Below the pieces are notes generated by a model that saw only the letters and a list, made by a program, of their open reading frames with translations, searched no databases and had not been told where the DNA came from. This document shows positions 10,262 through 20,310 of a stretch of DNA of 64,000 bases, piece by piece (position 1 is the first letter of the stretch; every line of letters starts with the position of its first letter). The stretch lies in the NCBI GenBank assembly GCA_019359235.1, contig JAHHHT010000004.1, forward strand, positions 62,001-126,000. The letters are read 5' to 3'. This DNA is from Oscillatoria princeps RMCB-10 (lineage in GTDB: Bacteria > Cyanobacteriota > Cyanobacteriia > Cyanobacteriales > Oscillatoriaceae). A program made the translations under genes and the position numbers.

Positions 10262-12463
10262 ATGGCAACAAAGTTCCCAAAATTTAGCCAGGACTTGGCA
10301 GCCGATCCGACAACAAGGAGGATCTGGTACGGGATAGCCACAGCCCACGACTTTGAAAGCCACGATGGCATGACGGAGGAAAATCTTTACCAAAAGATAT
10401 TCGCCTCCCACTTCGGCCACCTAGCAATCATCTTCCTGTGGACTTCCGGCAACCTGTTCCACGTGGCATGGCAAGGCAACTTCCCACAGTGGGTTACTGA
10501 CCCTCTTAACGTCCGCCCGATCGCCCACGCGATTTGGGACCCCCACTTCGGCGCACCGGCAGTAGACGCTTTCACGCAAGCGGGCGCGTCCAACCCTGTC
10601 AACATCGCCTACTCCGGCGTCTATCACTGGTGGTACACGATCGGCATGCGCAGCAACAGCGACCTTTACCAAGGTTCGGTGTTCTTGCTCATCCTAGCCG
10701 CAGTGATGCTGTTCGCCGGCTGGCTGCACCTGCAACCCAAATACCGCCCCTCTCTCTCCTGGTTCAAAAATGCGGAATCGCGCTTGAACCACCACCTGGC
10801 GGGCCTGTTTGGGGTCAGCTCCCTGGCGTGGACAGGCCACTTAGTCCACGTTGCCATCCCGGAATCCCGGGGCCAGCACGTCGGCTGGGATAACTTCCTG
10901 ACCACCCCGCCGCACCCGGCAGGTTTGGCCCCCTTCTTCAGCGGCAACTGGGGCGTGTACGCTCAAAACCCGGACACCGCATCCCACGTCTTCGGCACCT
11001 CTGAAGGCGCAGGTACGGCTATCCTCACCTTCTTGGGCGGCTTCCACCCGCAAACCGAGTCGCTGTGGCTGACGGACATCGCCCACCACCATCTGGCGAT
11101 CGCAGTGATCTTCATCATTGCCGGTCACATGTACCGCACCAACTTCGGGATCGGGCACAGCATCAAGGAAATCTTGAACGCTCACAAGCCCCCCAAAGGC
11201 GGTTTGGGTGACGGTCACAAAGGGCTGTACGACACCCTGAACAACTCCCTGCACTTCCAGCTGGCCCTGGCGCTGGCCTCCCTGGGGGTAGTCACCTCCC
11301 TGGTGGCGCAGCACATGTACTCGCTGCCGCCTTACGCCTTCATCGCTAAGGACTACACCACTCAAGCAGCCCTGTACACGCACCACCAGTACATCGCCGG
11401 TTTCATCATGGTCGGTGCCTTCGCCCACGGGGCCATCTTCCTAGTGCGCGACTATGACCCGGAACAGAACAAGAACAACGTGCTGTACCGGGTTCTCGAG
11501 CACAAAGAAGCGATTATCTCTCACCTGTCTTGGGTGTCCCTGTTCCTGGGCTTCCACACCCTGGGCCTCTACGTCCACAACGACGTAGTGGTGGCCTTCG
11601 GCACCCCTGAGAAGCAAATTCTCATCGAGCCGGTGTTCGCCCAGTGGATTCAAGCCTCTCACGGTAAAGCCCTCTACGGCTTTGACGTGCTGCTGTCCAA
11701 TGCCGGCAGCGCCGCCACCAATGCCGGTGGTGCTTGGCTGCCCGGCTGGCTGGACGCCATCAACTCTGGCACCAACTCCCTGTTCCTGACTATCGGTCCT
11801 GGGGACTTCCTCGTCCACCACGCCATCGCCCTCGGCTTGCACACCACCACCCTGATTTTGGTTAAGGGTGCTCTGGACGCCCGGGGTTCTAAGCTGATGC
11901 CGGATAAGAAAGACTTCGGCTACGCCTTCCCTTGCGATGGGCCCGGTCGTGGCGGCACTTGCGACATCTCCGCTTGGGACTCCTTCTACCTGTCAATGTT
12001 CTGGATGCTGAACACCATTGGTTGGGTGACCTTCTACTGGCACTGGAAGCATCTCGGTATTTGGCAAGGCAACGTCGCCCAGTTCAACGAGTCTTCTACC
12101 TACTTGATGGGCTGGCTGCGCGATTACCTGTGGCTGAATTCGTCTCAGCTGATTAATGGGTACAATCCCTACGGCATGAATAACCTCTCCGTCTGGGCTT
12201 GGATGTTCCTGTTCGGACACCTGGTTTGGGCGACCGGCTTCATGTTCCTGATCAGCTGGCGCGGTTACTGGCAAGAACTGATCGAGACTCTGGTTTGGGC
12301 CCACGAGCGCACTCCTCTGGCGAATTTGGTTCGCTGGAAGGACAAGCCGGTGGCTCTGTCCATCGTCCAAGGCCGTCTCGTCGGTCTGGCTCACTTCACC
12401 GTGGGTTATGTCTTGACCTACGCCGCCTTCCTGATTGCTTCTACTGCCGGTAAGTTCGGTTGA
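10262..12463 (+). CDS. psaB: Photosystem I P700 apoprotein A2, copy 2
   Basis: Second full-length psaB, 733 residues, encoding the same protein as the gene at 3449, with the FX cysteines and all helices intact. Homology starts about five bases before the ATG and stops at the TGA; flanks are unrelated. Within the gene the central ~2 kb looks identical to copy 1. Silent differences cluster at codons 4, 12 and 27 and in the final ~35 codons (for example CGG/CGT, TTG/CTC, TTT/TTC). That pattern fits gene conversion of an older duplication. It is not next to a psaA and has its own promoter and terminator. Some cyanobacteria carry a divergent second psaB; a protein-identical one is less usual. Confidence 0.97.
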   Translation: MATKFPKFSQDLAADPTTRRIWYGIATAHDFESHDGMTEENLYQKIFASHFGHLAIIFLWTSGNLFHVAWQGNFPQWVTDPLNVRPIAHAIWDPHFGAPAVDAFTQAGASNPVNIAYSGVYHWWYTIGMRSNSDLYQGSVFLLILAAVMLFAGWLHLQPKYRPSLSWFKNAESRLNHHLAGLFGVSSLAWTGHLVHVAIPESRGQHVGWDNFLTTPPHPAGLAPFFSGNWGVYAQNPDTASHVFGTSEGAGTAILTFLGGFHPQTESLWLTDIAHHHLAIAVIFIIAGHMYRTNFGIGHSIKEILNAHKPPKGGLGDGHKGLYDTLNNSLHFQLALALASLGVVTSLVAQHMYSLPPYAFIAKDYTTQAALYTHHQYIAGFIMVGAFAHGAIFLVRDYDPEQNKNNVLYRVLEHKEAIISHLSWVSLFLGFHTLGLYVHNDVVVAFGTPEKQILIEPVFAQWIQASHGKALYGFDVLLSNAGSAATNAGGAWLPGWLDAINSGTNSLFLTIGPGDFLVHHAIALGLHTTTLILVKGALDARGSKLMPDKKDFGYAFPCDGPGRGGTCDISAWDSFYLSMFWMLNTIGWVTFYWHWKHLGIWQGNVAQFNESSTYLMGWLRDYLWLNSSQLINGYNPYGMNNLSVWAWMFLFGHLVWATGFMFLISWRGYWQELIETLVWAHERTPLANLVRWKDKPVALSIVQGRLVGLAHFTVGYVLTYAAFLIASTAGKFG

Positions 12464-12494
12464 TACACGCAACCTAGGTTGCAGGTAATTTAAA

Positions 12495-12528
12495 AATCCT
12501 CTGCCTCCCGGCGGGGGATTTTTTTTGT
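12495..12528 (+). terminator. Terminator of psaB copy 2
   Basis: AATCCTCTGCC can pair with GGCGGGGGATT around a short loop, followed by eight T, about 30 bases after the stop. Confidence 0.7.
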
Positions 12529-12539
12529 AGAATTTGAAC

Positions 12540-12656
12540 CGCCCCCGTGAAGGAACGCCAAGAGGAAATTTCTTGGCGTCCTACCCTGCGGGTAGGCGCA
12601 ACGCCTAAGCGCTCTTAGCGCTAGCCGCTGGCGCGTCTATGGCGTCTTGGCGGTTA
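12540..12656. repeat. Dispersed GGCGTCTTGGCGGTT-type repeat
   Basis: A compound of short palindromes: GCCAAGAGGAAATTTCTTGGC, TACCCTGCGGGTA, GCGCTCTTAGCGC and GGCGTCTTGGCGGTT. Related copies, some inverted, are near 17220, 53027 and 63660, and part of it is in the psaA leader (451-479). Confidence 0.6.
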
Positions 12657-12691
12657 AATAAAACAAAACCCTGCTAGCAAAGCAACCAAAA

Positions 12692-13906
12692 ATGCTAAAA
12701 TTACCCAGTCCGCCCCCACTCTTAGGTTCAGAACCCGGTTCTTTCACTCAGTTAACAGTGACCCACCGGCTGCCGGCAATCGTGCGGCGAGTTATTGCTG
12801 AAAACAGCTTCCCCCCCGATATTAACAACAAATTAGAGCGACTCGCTAACGACTTAGTTGATGGATGTGTTCCGCCGCTTGAAGATGACGGCGGGGCGGA
12901 TGTGGCTGCCTGGCGCAACTATATCAGCCCCTATATAGGGCAGCGCTGGGTCGATATTCCCTGGTTTGTCACCGAGACTTATTTGTATCGCAAAATTATA
13001 GAAATCGCCGGTTACTTCCGTCCGGGCGAGTGGCAAGGCGCAGACCCGTTTAAGGCCCAAAAGCAGGCTAGCCTAGAAACTTCAGCAACTGCTATTATCG
13101 CTCTGTGCGGCGAGTTGAGCCAGTGGCTGCAGTCCCCATCCAGAGCCGAGTTTGAAGAAACTCGAAAAATGTTAGTCGCGCTGCTGTATTTTGCTTTGTG
13201 GGGCAATCGAGTTGATTTGAGTCTTTGGTCGGCGTTTGAGGGAAATCGCAGTAGCTTTGACATCCGACGCCAGCAAGAACACTTGCTAGCAGACGATACG
13301 CCACAAGTTGTGAATCTGCTAACCTCTAGCAAAAACAAGCGGATTGATTTGATTGCAGACAATGCAGGGTTTGAATTTGTTTGCGACCTCTGTTTGGCGG
13401 ATTTTCTGTTAGAAAGCGGTCTGGCGAGTCAGGTTAACCTGCACTTAAAGCCTCACCCGACGTTTGTTTCTGATGCAACGCTTAAGGATTTTCACGATAC
13501 TCTGGGATTTTTAGCAGGGTTTGAACAGCCGGAGGTGGTAGCTTTAGCGAAGCGCCTGGAAACCGGCTGGGAAGAGAAGCGTTTGGTCTGTGTTGAGGAT
13601 TGGTTTTGGACATCGCCTTTGGCGGGTTGGGAAATGCCGGCACCGATGCGTGAGGAACTCGCGCGTGCCGGTTTGACTGTCGTCAAAGGCGATGCAAATT
13701 ACCGGAGGTTACTGGGAGACCGGCACTGGGATTTTACGATTCCCCTCGGAGATATTGTCTGCTATTTACCTGCACCGGCGGTTGCTTTGCGCACCCTCAA
13801 ATCGGAAGTGGCTGCAGGGCTAGACCCCGCACAGGTACAAGAACTCAATCGCTCTCACCCCGACTGGCTGACAAACGGACAGTGGGGGGTTATTCAATTG
13901 GTCTAA
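12692..13906 (+). CDS. DUF89/ARMT1-like metal-dependent phosphatase family protein
   Basis: Members of this family (DUF89, 'damage-control' phosphatases) hydrolyse sugar-phosphate-type metabolites using a metal bound by Asp/Asn residues. The 404-residue protein shows the expected landmarks: LWGNRVDLS near 170, the metal-site-like IADNAGFE near 220, HLKPHPTFVSDA near 250 and KGDANYRRLLGD near 330. Length fits family members of about 400 residues. It is a single gene with no operon partner and starts with ATG at 12692. The exact substrate cannot be read from sequence. Family assignment is by motif recognition. Confidence 0.8.
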   Translation: MLKLPSPPPLLGSEPGSFTQLTVTHRLPAIVRRVIAENSFPPDINNKLERLANDLVDGCVPPLEDDGGADVAAWRNYISPYIGQRWVDIPWFVTETYLYRKIIEIAGYFRPGEWQGADPFKAQKQASLETSATAIIALCGELSQWLQSPSRAEFEETRKMLVALLYFALWGNRVDLSLWSAFEGNRSSFDIRRQQEHLLADDTPQVVNLLTSSKNKRIDLIADNAGFEFVCDLCLADFLLESGLASQVNLHLKPHPTFVSDATLKDFHDTLGFLAGFEQPEVVALAKRLETGWEEKRLVCVEDWFWTSPLAGWEMPAPMREELARAGLTVVKGDANYRRLLGDRHWDFTIPLGDIVCYLPAPAVALRTLKSEVAAGLDPAQVQELNRSHPDWLTNGQWGVIQLV

Positions 13907-14108
13907 CCGCGTTTTGGGGCATAGGGCATAGGGCATAGGGATTTTGGATGCAAGGATTTTGGATTGGGGCATCGGGTATAGCGCATTGGAGATTGTTCAG
14001 TTCCGCACTCCCGCCGCCATCCGTCAGCGTTGCGGCGGGAGTGGGAGCGGCGTGCCCAATGCCCGACGCCCCACGCCCGACGCCCCACGCCCGACGCACA
14101 TTTCTCAT

Positions 14109-14398
14109 TTCCGGAAGAAAGCATATATACAAAACCGGTCTCAAGCCGGGTATTTGTAAAAACCTTTCTTTCGGATATCCCTAAATTTGAGGTCTTGGCG
14201 TCCCCTGTGCACCTGCATGGGGCATATTCCCAGTGTCCAGTGGCCAAATTTCAGCCTGTGGCCCTTGGCTATGCCCGCCCGCCAGGTAGACATTTTTGTT
14301 TTCCGGAAGAAAGCATATATACAAAACCGGGCTCAAGCCGGGTATTTGTAAAAACCTTTCTTTCGGATATCCCTAAATTTGAGTGGGTGTGGCGTCCC
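14109..14398. repeat. Direct repeat, two ~97-bp copies
   Basis: Copies at 14109-14204 and 14300-14398 share TTCCGGAAGAAAGCATATA, CTCAAGCCGGGTATTTGTAA and TTTCGGATATCCCTAAATTT blocks in order. Related partial copies lie at about 59819-59874, 60008-60105, 63213-63272 and 63448-63507. No protein is supported; the short open frames across them are by-products. Confidence 0.65.
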
Positions 14399-14517
14399 AT
14401 ATCCACCTAGCATGGGGCTTCCAATGCCCAATGGGAGCGTGCCCCATCGCCCACTGCCCCATGCCCAATCCCCTATGCCCAGTGCCCAGCGCGAGCGTGC
14501 CCGAGACACACAGACTC

Positions 14518-14712
14518 TCAAATTTCACCGTTGACCTGCATCTGGTGAACCCGATCGGCCAGTTGTTCACGGCGCTGCTCGTCCAGTTCGTCTATGGCGA
14601 GCATCCCCATATAAATCACCTCTTTGAGCGTCAGTCGCGTCTCTAACGCTTTTTTCTGAACCATTTCCTTGATTAGGGGACTTACCCCAATTGCTGTACT
14701 GGCTCTCGTCAC
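14518..14712 (-). CDS. Small conserved-looking protein, unknown
   Basis: A 64-residue acidic and basic helical protein starting from GTG. The sequence has ordinary protein composition (KEMVQKKALETRLTLKEVI, then DELDEQRREQLADRV), unlike the repeat-derived frames nearby. It resembles the size and helix pattern of small ribbon-helix-helix or antitoxin-like proteins, but no signature is firm. No strong ribosome site is visible. Confidence 0.45.
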   Translation of the reverse strand: MTRASTAIGVSPLIKEMVQKKALETRLTLKEVIYMGMLAIDELDEQRREQLADRVHQMQVNGEI

Positions 14713-14933
14713 AACAGCTTTGGCCCATTAACGACTTCTGTTCCATCTTAGCACTTCCCACACAAGTCCTTTGTAAAGTTTTTATAAAATTTGAAGCTAG
14801 GCTTGACAAGACGCGACAGATACGCTACACTGGTATTAAGGACAAAAAAAGAACGCCCCCCAGCCGAAAGACTGAAGGGCGATACCAAAAAAAAACCTAT
14901 ACGGACAGCAAGGAACTGTCCAAAGCAGAAACC

Positions 14934-15410
14934 ATGATAGCACAACCCTCACCCAACTCGCCCGCCATCCGAGAATCAAAAATCAACCACAAGTCGCCGG
15001 TGCTGCACCCCCTAGCCCGATTTGTGACCGAAGAGACCGTAGCGCTGATGTTCAGCATCAGGATTGAGGATATTCACCGCATCGACTGCAAGCGGCATGT
15101 GGTCTATGTCCACGCCAAGACGGTCAGCAGATTTGTCAGCTATGCGGACTTTCCCCCGATTTTGGGAGTCAGCCCGCCGCAATGGGAAGATGTGGCCCGC
15201 TGGTTAAAGCGGTGGCGCAAGCGCTGGCTTTCGCACCTAGCGCCGGAGTTCTGGACAAAGTTCTACATGTACCAGTTCCAGCACGCCCGCTCGGTAGAGG
15301 AGTCCCGGGAGTGGGGGAAATTGGTGGCCCTGATCCGACCGATTCTGTCGGTAGGGGCAGTGCAGCAGCTGCGAAAAGCCCAAAGACCGGACTCCCGGGC
15401 CAATTTTTGA
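14934..15410 (+). CDS. Conserved-type hypothetical protein, 158 residues
   Basis: I do not recognise a family with certainty. The protein is basic and tryptophan-rich (ARWLKRWRKRW), with a middle region that could be a small alpha/beta fold (RIEDIHRIDCKRHVVYVHAK). The frame is open upstream to 14691 without a good start, and the ATG at 14934 begins the part with normal composition. It converges with the Omp85-type gene, 21 bases apart. Confidence 0.6.
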   Translation: MIAQPSPNSPAIRESKINHKSPVLHPLARFVTEETVALMFSIRIEDIHRIDCKRHVVYVHAKTVSRFVSYADFPPILGVSPPQWEDVARWLKRWRKRWLSHLAPEFWTKFYMYQFQHARSVEESREWGKLVALIRPILSVGAVQQLRKAQRPDSRANF

Positions 15411-15431
15411 GGGAGCGCGGCTGGTGAGGGA

Positions 15432-17111
15432 CTAAAACCGCTGACCGGTGGTGAGTTCAAAGCGAATCTCCCCCCCGTCACTGATGCCCAAGTCACCGCG
15501 AATTAGACCGAGAGGCGACTGCACGCGCAACCCGATGCCGTAACCGAAGCCGGTGCCTGGTTTGTCGCGCACAGCAGCTGGGGAGCCCAGCACCGTATCG
15601 CCAGAGCCCAAATCTGAGGCGAAGTCAGCAAAGAGCACTCCGCCCACCGGCGCTGCGATGGGAAAGCGGTACTCCACAGAGCCGAGGACGTAACTGCGCC
15701 CGCTGCCAACTTTACCGGCACCGTATCCGCGCACGGAATTCAACCCGCCGAGATTGAACGCCTCCGAGGGTGGCAAATCGCCGATCGCCGTACCGGCTTG
15801 CAGGTTAAACGCCAGCACTTCTGCTAGTGCGGTCGAGCGTTCCGGCTCACCGGCACCCCTTCGCCCCACCGGCACGTACTGGCTGTAGTTCGCCCGCAGC
15901 CGGTGCGCGAAGATGTTGCCGAGCCCGACGGGAAGAGACTGTTCGGCGCTGAGAGTGAGAACTGAGCCGTCTGTCGGGTTAGAGCGCCGGTTGCGCAAAT
16001 CGCGCGTCACCCCCAGAGACACGGTAACCAAGTCGTCGATACCTTCCCCGCTGATGGAGAGGGGATTCCCCTGCGCGTCCTTTCGCACCACATCCCAGTC
16101 GGAATCGCGCATGCTGATGCGGGTGTAGTTCAAGCCGAGGGAGCCATCCCAGCCATCGAAAGAGCGCAGCAGCGCCGCGCCGCCGCCAAGCCGCCCCTCC
16201 CGCACGCTGTCGCCGTCGGGAAGCTCGATTTCGTCGGTGAAGGTGCGGGAAAAATCCCGCTGGCGAAACAGCCCCAGACTGTAGCCCAAGCGATCTGGCT
16301 CACCGGCACGGTAAGGATCGGTGTAGCCGGCGCTGTACTGCACGTCTTTGCCGCTAATCTGCACTCTCCCCCGCACCTGCTGGTTCAGACCGCCGATATT
16401 CTGGTCTTCATAGGTTGCGGAGCCGTAAAGTCCCACGTCGCCGCTGTTGCCGGCACCCGGGGTGAGAGAGCGGGCGCGAGCCTCTTGCAAGTCATAGATG
16501 AGGGTGACACCGGCTCCTTCTCGCCGCGCAGAAACGCTGACGCGCTCAAAGAGCTTCAATCGCCTGAGCCGGCGCAAGTCTTGCTCGAGTAACTCCTCGC
16601 TGAATGCGTTCCCCGGCTGGAGTTTTAACTCGCCGAGGATGAAACTTTTGCTGGTGCGCCCCTCAATGGGCCGGCCATTTTCATCTGCCGGCGAGCCCTG
16701 TTTATTGACAAAGCGGATTTGGATGTCTGTGACAGTGAGCTGAGCTTCCGGGGGGGTGAGTTCTTCTTGGGGCACTTCTGGCAATTGCTTTTCATTGCTG
16801 TCCGCCACCGGCATGTCTGGGGGGGGTGCTAGATCCCCGGCGTCGGTGGAACTGCTTCCCGGAACGGGTGCTGTTTGCTCTCCAGTGGAGAGAGACAGTC
16901 TGGTTTCCTGAGGGGGAAAAGATGCTACCGTTTGCTTGGACAATTCAAAATCCACAATCGAAAATCCAAACTCGCTCTGTGCCGGTGGTGTTTCCGCTCC
17001 GGCGGGACTCATTCCCCCGCAGAGATTGCCGGCAAGGGTTGCTAAGGTAACAATGGCGACAGTGGGGGCGGGGATGGGGGTTATAGGGGGTTTCACCGAG
17101 GTAGAATACAA
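15432..17111 (-). CDS. Small Omp85-family outer-membrane protein (BamA-like barrel)
   Basis: Proteins of this family insert or translocate polypeptides at the outer membrane. The 559-residue product has an export-type N-terminus (hydrophobic stretch about 15-40), a Pro-rich linker, one POTRA-like domain (about 110-200, beginning LTVTDIQIRFV and ending VTLIYDLQEAR), and a C-terminal 16-strand-type barrel (about 210-559). The barrel contains GLNSVRGYG, the family's substrate-loop signature, and ends in phenylalanine as outer-membrane barrels do. A single POTRA makes it shorter than BamA/Toc75-type Omp85. The start is uncertain: TTG at 17111 or in-frame GTG at 17096. Confidence 0.85.
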   Translation of the reverse strand: MYSTSVKPPITPIPAPTVAIVTLATLAGNLCGGMSPAGAETPPAQSEFGFSIVDFELSKQTVASFPPQETRLSLSTGEQTAPVPGSSSTDAGDLAPPPDMPVADSNEKQLPEVPQEELTPPEAQLTVTDIQIRFVNKQGSPADENGRPIEGRTSKSFILGELKLQPGNAFSEELLEQDLRRLRRLKLFERVSVSARREGAGVTLIYDLQEARARSLTPGAGNSGDVGLYGSATYEDQNIGGLNQQVRGRVQISGKDVQYSAGYTDPYRAGEPDRLGYSLGLFRQRDFSRTFTDEIELPDGDSVREGRLGGGAALLRSFDGWDGSLGLNYTRISMRDSDWDVVRKDAQGNPLSISGEGIDDLVTVSLGVTRDLRNRRSNPTDGSVLTLSAEQSLPVGLGNIFAHRLRANYSQYVPVGRRGAGEPERSTALAEVLAFNLQAGTAIGDLPPSEAFNLGGLNSVRGYGAGKVGSGRSYVLGSVEYRFPIAAPVGGVLFADFASDLGSGDTVLGSPAAVRDKPGTGFGYGIGLRVQSPLGLIRGDLGISDGGEIRFELTTGQRF

Positions 17112-18035
17112 CCTGTGTCTGGGAGTGTGATAGTGTTATCAGTGGTGCGCAGTTGGTTGGCGTGAATCCCTATGGGGGTTTGCATTCAAGCCGCACTGAT
17201 TGAATATCTCAGATTTTTGAACCGCCAAGACGCCAAGAGCGCCAAGAGGGGAGATGGAGATGTCTGAGAGTTGGATGTCAGCCGGTTCGGCGGTGGGGCT
17301 GTCTTGGTGAGACAGCCGGTGTTTATAGCACAGGATAGGAATTTTGTCAAGTAGCCGGTGGGAATTTTTCCCTCTAACCCCCTTGTGCCGTCTGTCAAAA
17401 GATGCCGGTCTGCCAAAAGGCGTAGGACAGGCGTCTCGCCTGTCCATAAAAAGCGGCGAGAACCTCTACCCTACGATTAGCGCCGGTCTGCCAAAAGGCG
17501 TAGGACAGGCGTCTTGCCTGTCCAGAGGGGAGTAGGAGGTGTGGGGTGGAGTTCCCTTGCTCGAACGGTCGAGCTTTTTTCTCGGCGAGTGGAGTTCGGA
17601 ACTCGTGTTTAAGAGTACATTTATTGCTCTCGGATTCCAGAGGAGATTGCCGAAACTTACCCGTGATTTATTCGGGATTTAAGCGAATGTTTTATAACAA
17701 GTTACACAATAAGGAAGCTGCCAGCAAGTATATAGCTGATGGGCTGGATTGAGGGGAACAGCCTCGCAAATAGCCAGAGTCTAGCCGGCACCTGCCGGTG
17801 TGGCGGGTGCGGAAGTTGAAAGCTGAGCACCGGCAATGAAGAAAGGCAATGAATCTGAGATATCTGCTGGCTGAAAAGGTAGAAGCGCCGGCGTGAAGGA
17901 GCGCTAAGAGGGAAGAGGGGACAGTTCATTTTGCTTCGCCTCAATGTGGGCGAGCGATGTGCGAGATTCGAGAGTGCAAAGAAGCGACTGCACCTCACAG
18001 ATAGGAAGGGCGATAATTCTTTTGGCTTGACAGTG
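17112..18035. other. Gene-free region with palindromic repeats
   Basis: I see no credible gene. Two copies of a repeat (about 17401-17445 and 17485-17523) contain GGCGTAGGACAGGCGTCT paired with its complement CGCCTGTCC; the same palindrome forms the core of the element at 8397. A degenerate GCCAAGACGCCAAGAGCGCC run lies at 17220-17248. Confidence 0.5.
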
Positions 18036-18752
18036 TTAAAAGTTGTTGATGATTACGGGTGGGCTTGAACGTGCCGGTGGGTAAACGGGATAGGGCATGG
18101 GATAGGCGGGGGGATATGCCGGTGGGGGATAGGCGGGATAGGTTGGGGGTGGATATGCCGGTTGTGGATATCCGGGATAGGTTTGGGGTGGATATGCCGG
18201 TGGTGGATATCCGGGATAGGTTTGGGGTGGATATGCCGGTTGTGGATATCCCGGATATCCTGGGGGTGGATATGCCGGTTGTGAGTAGGCGGGTTGTGGG
18301 TAGGTTGGGGGTGGATATGCCGGTTGTGAGTAGGCGGGTTGTGGGTAGGTTGGGGGTGGATATGCCGGTTGTGAGTAGGCGGGTTGTGGGTAGGTTGGGG
18401 GTGGATATGCCGGTTGTGAGTAGGTGGGTTGTGGGTAGGTTGGTTGTGGAGAATAGACGCCGGTTGCGTCAGGTGACGGATAAGCCGGTGGGGGATAGGC
18501 GGCTGGCTCGGAGCCTGAAGATCCAGCTATCTCTTGGGTGTAGGGAAATTGTTGATTGGCGGGTAATAGTTGGGTTCCATATCCAATACCGAAAAAACCC
18601 TCTATCGCACGCCGCCCCATTTGATCCAGTATGGGTTGGAGGGGTATGGCTAAAGTTTTCTGGGGACTCAAGGCAACCATTGGAATGGACAGCGCCACCC
18701 CAAGAGCTAGGTTGCCGAATGTCTTCGGAAATAGATTGTTTTGGGTAATCAT
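18036..18752 (-). CDS. Exported Pro/Tyr-rich repeat protein
   Basis: A 238-residue protein with a signal peptide (about 10-36, FGNLALGVALSIPMVALSP). A short ordered-looking segment (QPILDQMGRRAIEGFFGIGYG) is followed by about 150 residues of YPQPAYSQPAYPPPTYPQP-type repeats, then a hydrophobic-polar end (VIINNF). Repeats of this kind are typical of extended cell-surface or matrix-associated proteins, but no enzyme function is implied. I chose the ATG at 18752, which puts the signal peptide at the N-terminus; the frame is open 19 codons further. The repeat units are near-identical at DNA level (about 18160-18440), so copy number may vary between strains. Confidence 0.7.
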   Translation of the reverse strand: MITQNNLFPKTFGNLALGVALSIPMVALSPQKTLAIPLQPILDQMGRRAIEGFFGIGYGTQLLPANQQFPYTQEIAGSSGSEPAAYPPPAYPSPDATGVYSPQPTYPQPTYSQPAYPPPTYPQPAYSQPAYPPPTYPQPAYSQPAYPPPTYPQPAYSQPAYPPPGYPGYPQPAYPPQTYPGYPPPAYPPQTYPGYPQPAYPPPTYPAYPPPAYPPAYPMPYPVYPPARSSPPVIINNF

Positions 18753-19006
18753 GTTTGACTCCGGGATTGTGGCGGCGTGTGTGGGTGAGGAGGAGCGATC
18801 GCGCTGCACGAAGGAAGCGCGGTCGCCCAGACTAGATCAGAAAGACAGCAAGAGCAGCATGAGGTGATTGATATAGGTCGCAGTTGAATTTGAAAAAGAT
18901 GCTGCCTTCTCCGACCCTCAGTGAACTGCGATATAGAGGTGCAAATCGAAACTCTAAACTAGCCCTTTTTTGAGTCTAATTAAAGAGTTGCTAGAGTTTC
19001 TAAGAG

Positions 19007-19966
19007 CTACCGCCTGGTTAAGGCTCTTCCTTGATAATCTGGCCGACCTGGTAAATCTGGCAGATCCCCGACTCCATTGAACTGAAATTTTTGTGCGGCA
19101 GTAAAAGGAACTGAGCGCTGCGGTACAGGAAGAGGACATCCAGCGCCGTTACGAGCCTCAATATGGATGTGAGCATATCCACCATTGGGTGTTTGATTTG
19201 CTCGAGACACTGTACCCAGCTGAGTGTCTTGATTTACACGCGATCCGTTAGCAACTGTGCGATTCATGTGACCAATCAGAAGGCTGCGACCAGAATCAAG
19301 TGTTAAACAAACCAAGTCAGAGTTGACGTATGAGACTGTTCCAGCCGCTGGTGCCAAAACTGGCTGACCTGCCGATTTGTTAACATTACCGTTGGCTGCC
19401 CAGCAGCCAGTTGACCCAATATCCTCTCGCGCCACTGTAAGGTCGAAGGAATAAGTATTTGAGTGGCTAATTGGCCCCTGATAACCTTGACAGACATACC
19501 AGGTTTGTCCGCTTCTGAACGGAAGGTTAATTTGCCCGCTACCATTACTGGGACCATTACTACAATTAGGCTGTATGGGAGGATTACTGGGCGGATACCC
19601 TATCATGTAAGCGCTGGGAACCCAAAGGTTTTGATTTTTCAGCTTATACCAGAGCGCATCAGGCTTTCCCGTCCATAAGTCATTGACGCTTTGACCGTAG
19701 GCCCAACCATCAAACTCAACCATTTGATTGTAAGCAACATTCTGGGAAGTACGGGCATCAAGTCGCCGGTCAGACCGAAGGTTAATTCCATTACTTGACC
19801 CGACTCGTCGGGAGAAATATTCTGTACGAATACTCGCGTCACAAGAAGCTGTCTGAGCAACAGCTGGCATTGGCTTAATACCAGCTTTCTGTAAGCTTAC
19901 TCCCAATCCGCCAAGAGTAAGAAGTGAAGCAGCTGCGATGGCTGAAGTTAAACGTTTCGTGTTCAT
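19007..19966 (-). CDS. Exported M23-like (LytM) peptidase domain protein
   Basis: Probably a periplasmic or cell-surface peptidoglycan endopeptidase or an inactive relative. The 319-residue protein has a signal peptide (about 1-38, ending AVAQ), an SH3-like segment (about 50-120, NLRSDRRLDARTSQN and WYKLKNQNLWVPSAYM), and an M23-like domain (about 150-290). Zinc-ligand candidates are HSNTYSFD (His and Asp) and the HIHIE pair near the end. Spacing is less standard than in classical LytM, so activity is not certain. Its 5' region, including the first ten codons, was copied in front of the DUF2690 gene at 20311. Confidence 0.7.
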   Translation of the reverse strand: MNTKRLTSAIAAASLLTLGGLGVSLQKAGIKPMPAVAQTASCDASIRTEYFSRRVGSSNGINLRSDRRLDARTSQNVAYNQMVEFDGWAYGQSVNDLWTGKPDALWYKLKNQNLWVPSAYMIGYPPSNPPIQPNCSNGPSNGSGQINLPFRSGQTWYVCQGYQGPISHSNTYSFDLTVAREDIGSTGCWAANGNVNKSAGQPVLAPAAGTVSYVNSDLVCLTLDSGRSLLIGHMNRTVANGSRVNQDTQLGTVSRANQTPNGGYAHIHIEARNGAGCPLPVPQRSVPFTAAQKFQFNGVGDLPDLPGRPDYQGRALTRR

Positions 19967-19991
19967 GGCTATTCAGAAAATAAGGTTATTT

Positions 19992-20141
19992 GCGAGCATT
20001 TCACGCATAGCGAACTGAGTCCCAGGCATGATGCAGGACTGTACAATCGTTGGCGCTTGATGCTGAACGATAGGAGTGGGTTCGCTTAGGCAGAAAATCT
20101 GGAGACTGCGAACCTCTTGTTTGGCTTGGCTTCAGGGCTAG
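19992..20141 (-). repeat. Duplicated 5' region, copy in front of the M23-like gene
   Basis: Bases 20015-20141 equal 20861-20987 without a visible difference (127 bp), and a less perfect match continues towards and into the gene. It should contain the promoter of the M23-like gene. Confidence 0.8.
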
Positions 20142-20310
20142 TTACTTCCTCGAATGGAAGGTATTTGAAGAATTGCCGCCAAACTAAACTGACAGGCTTT
20201 CTCTTCTAAAGAGAGAAAACAAATCAGGGCGATGGAAGCCTGTCTCCGCAGGCTTCCGAGACAGAAAGTAATTAATCCCAATTTATAGGTTGTGGTAGGT
20301 TTCCACCTGA

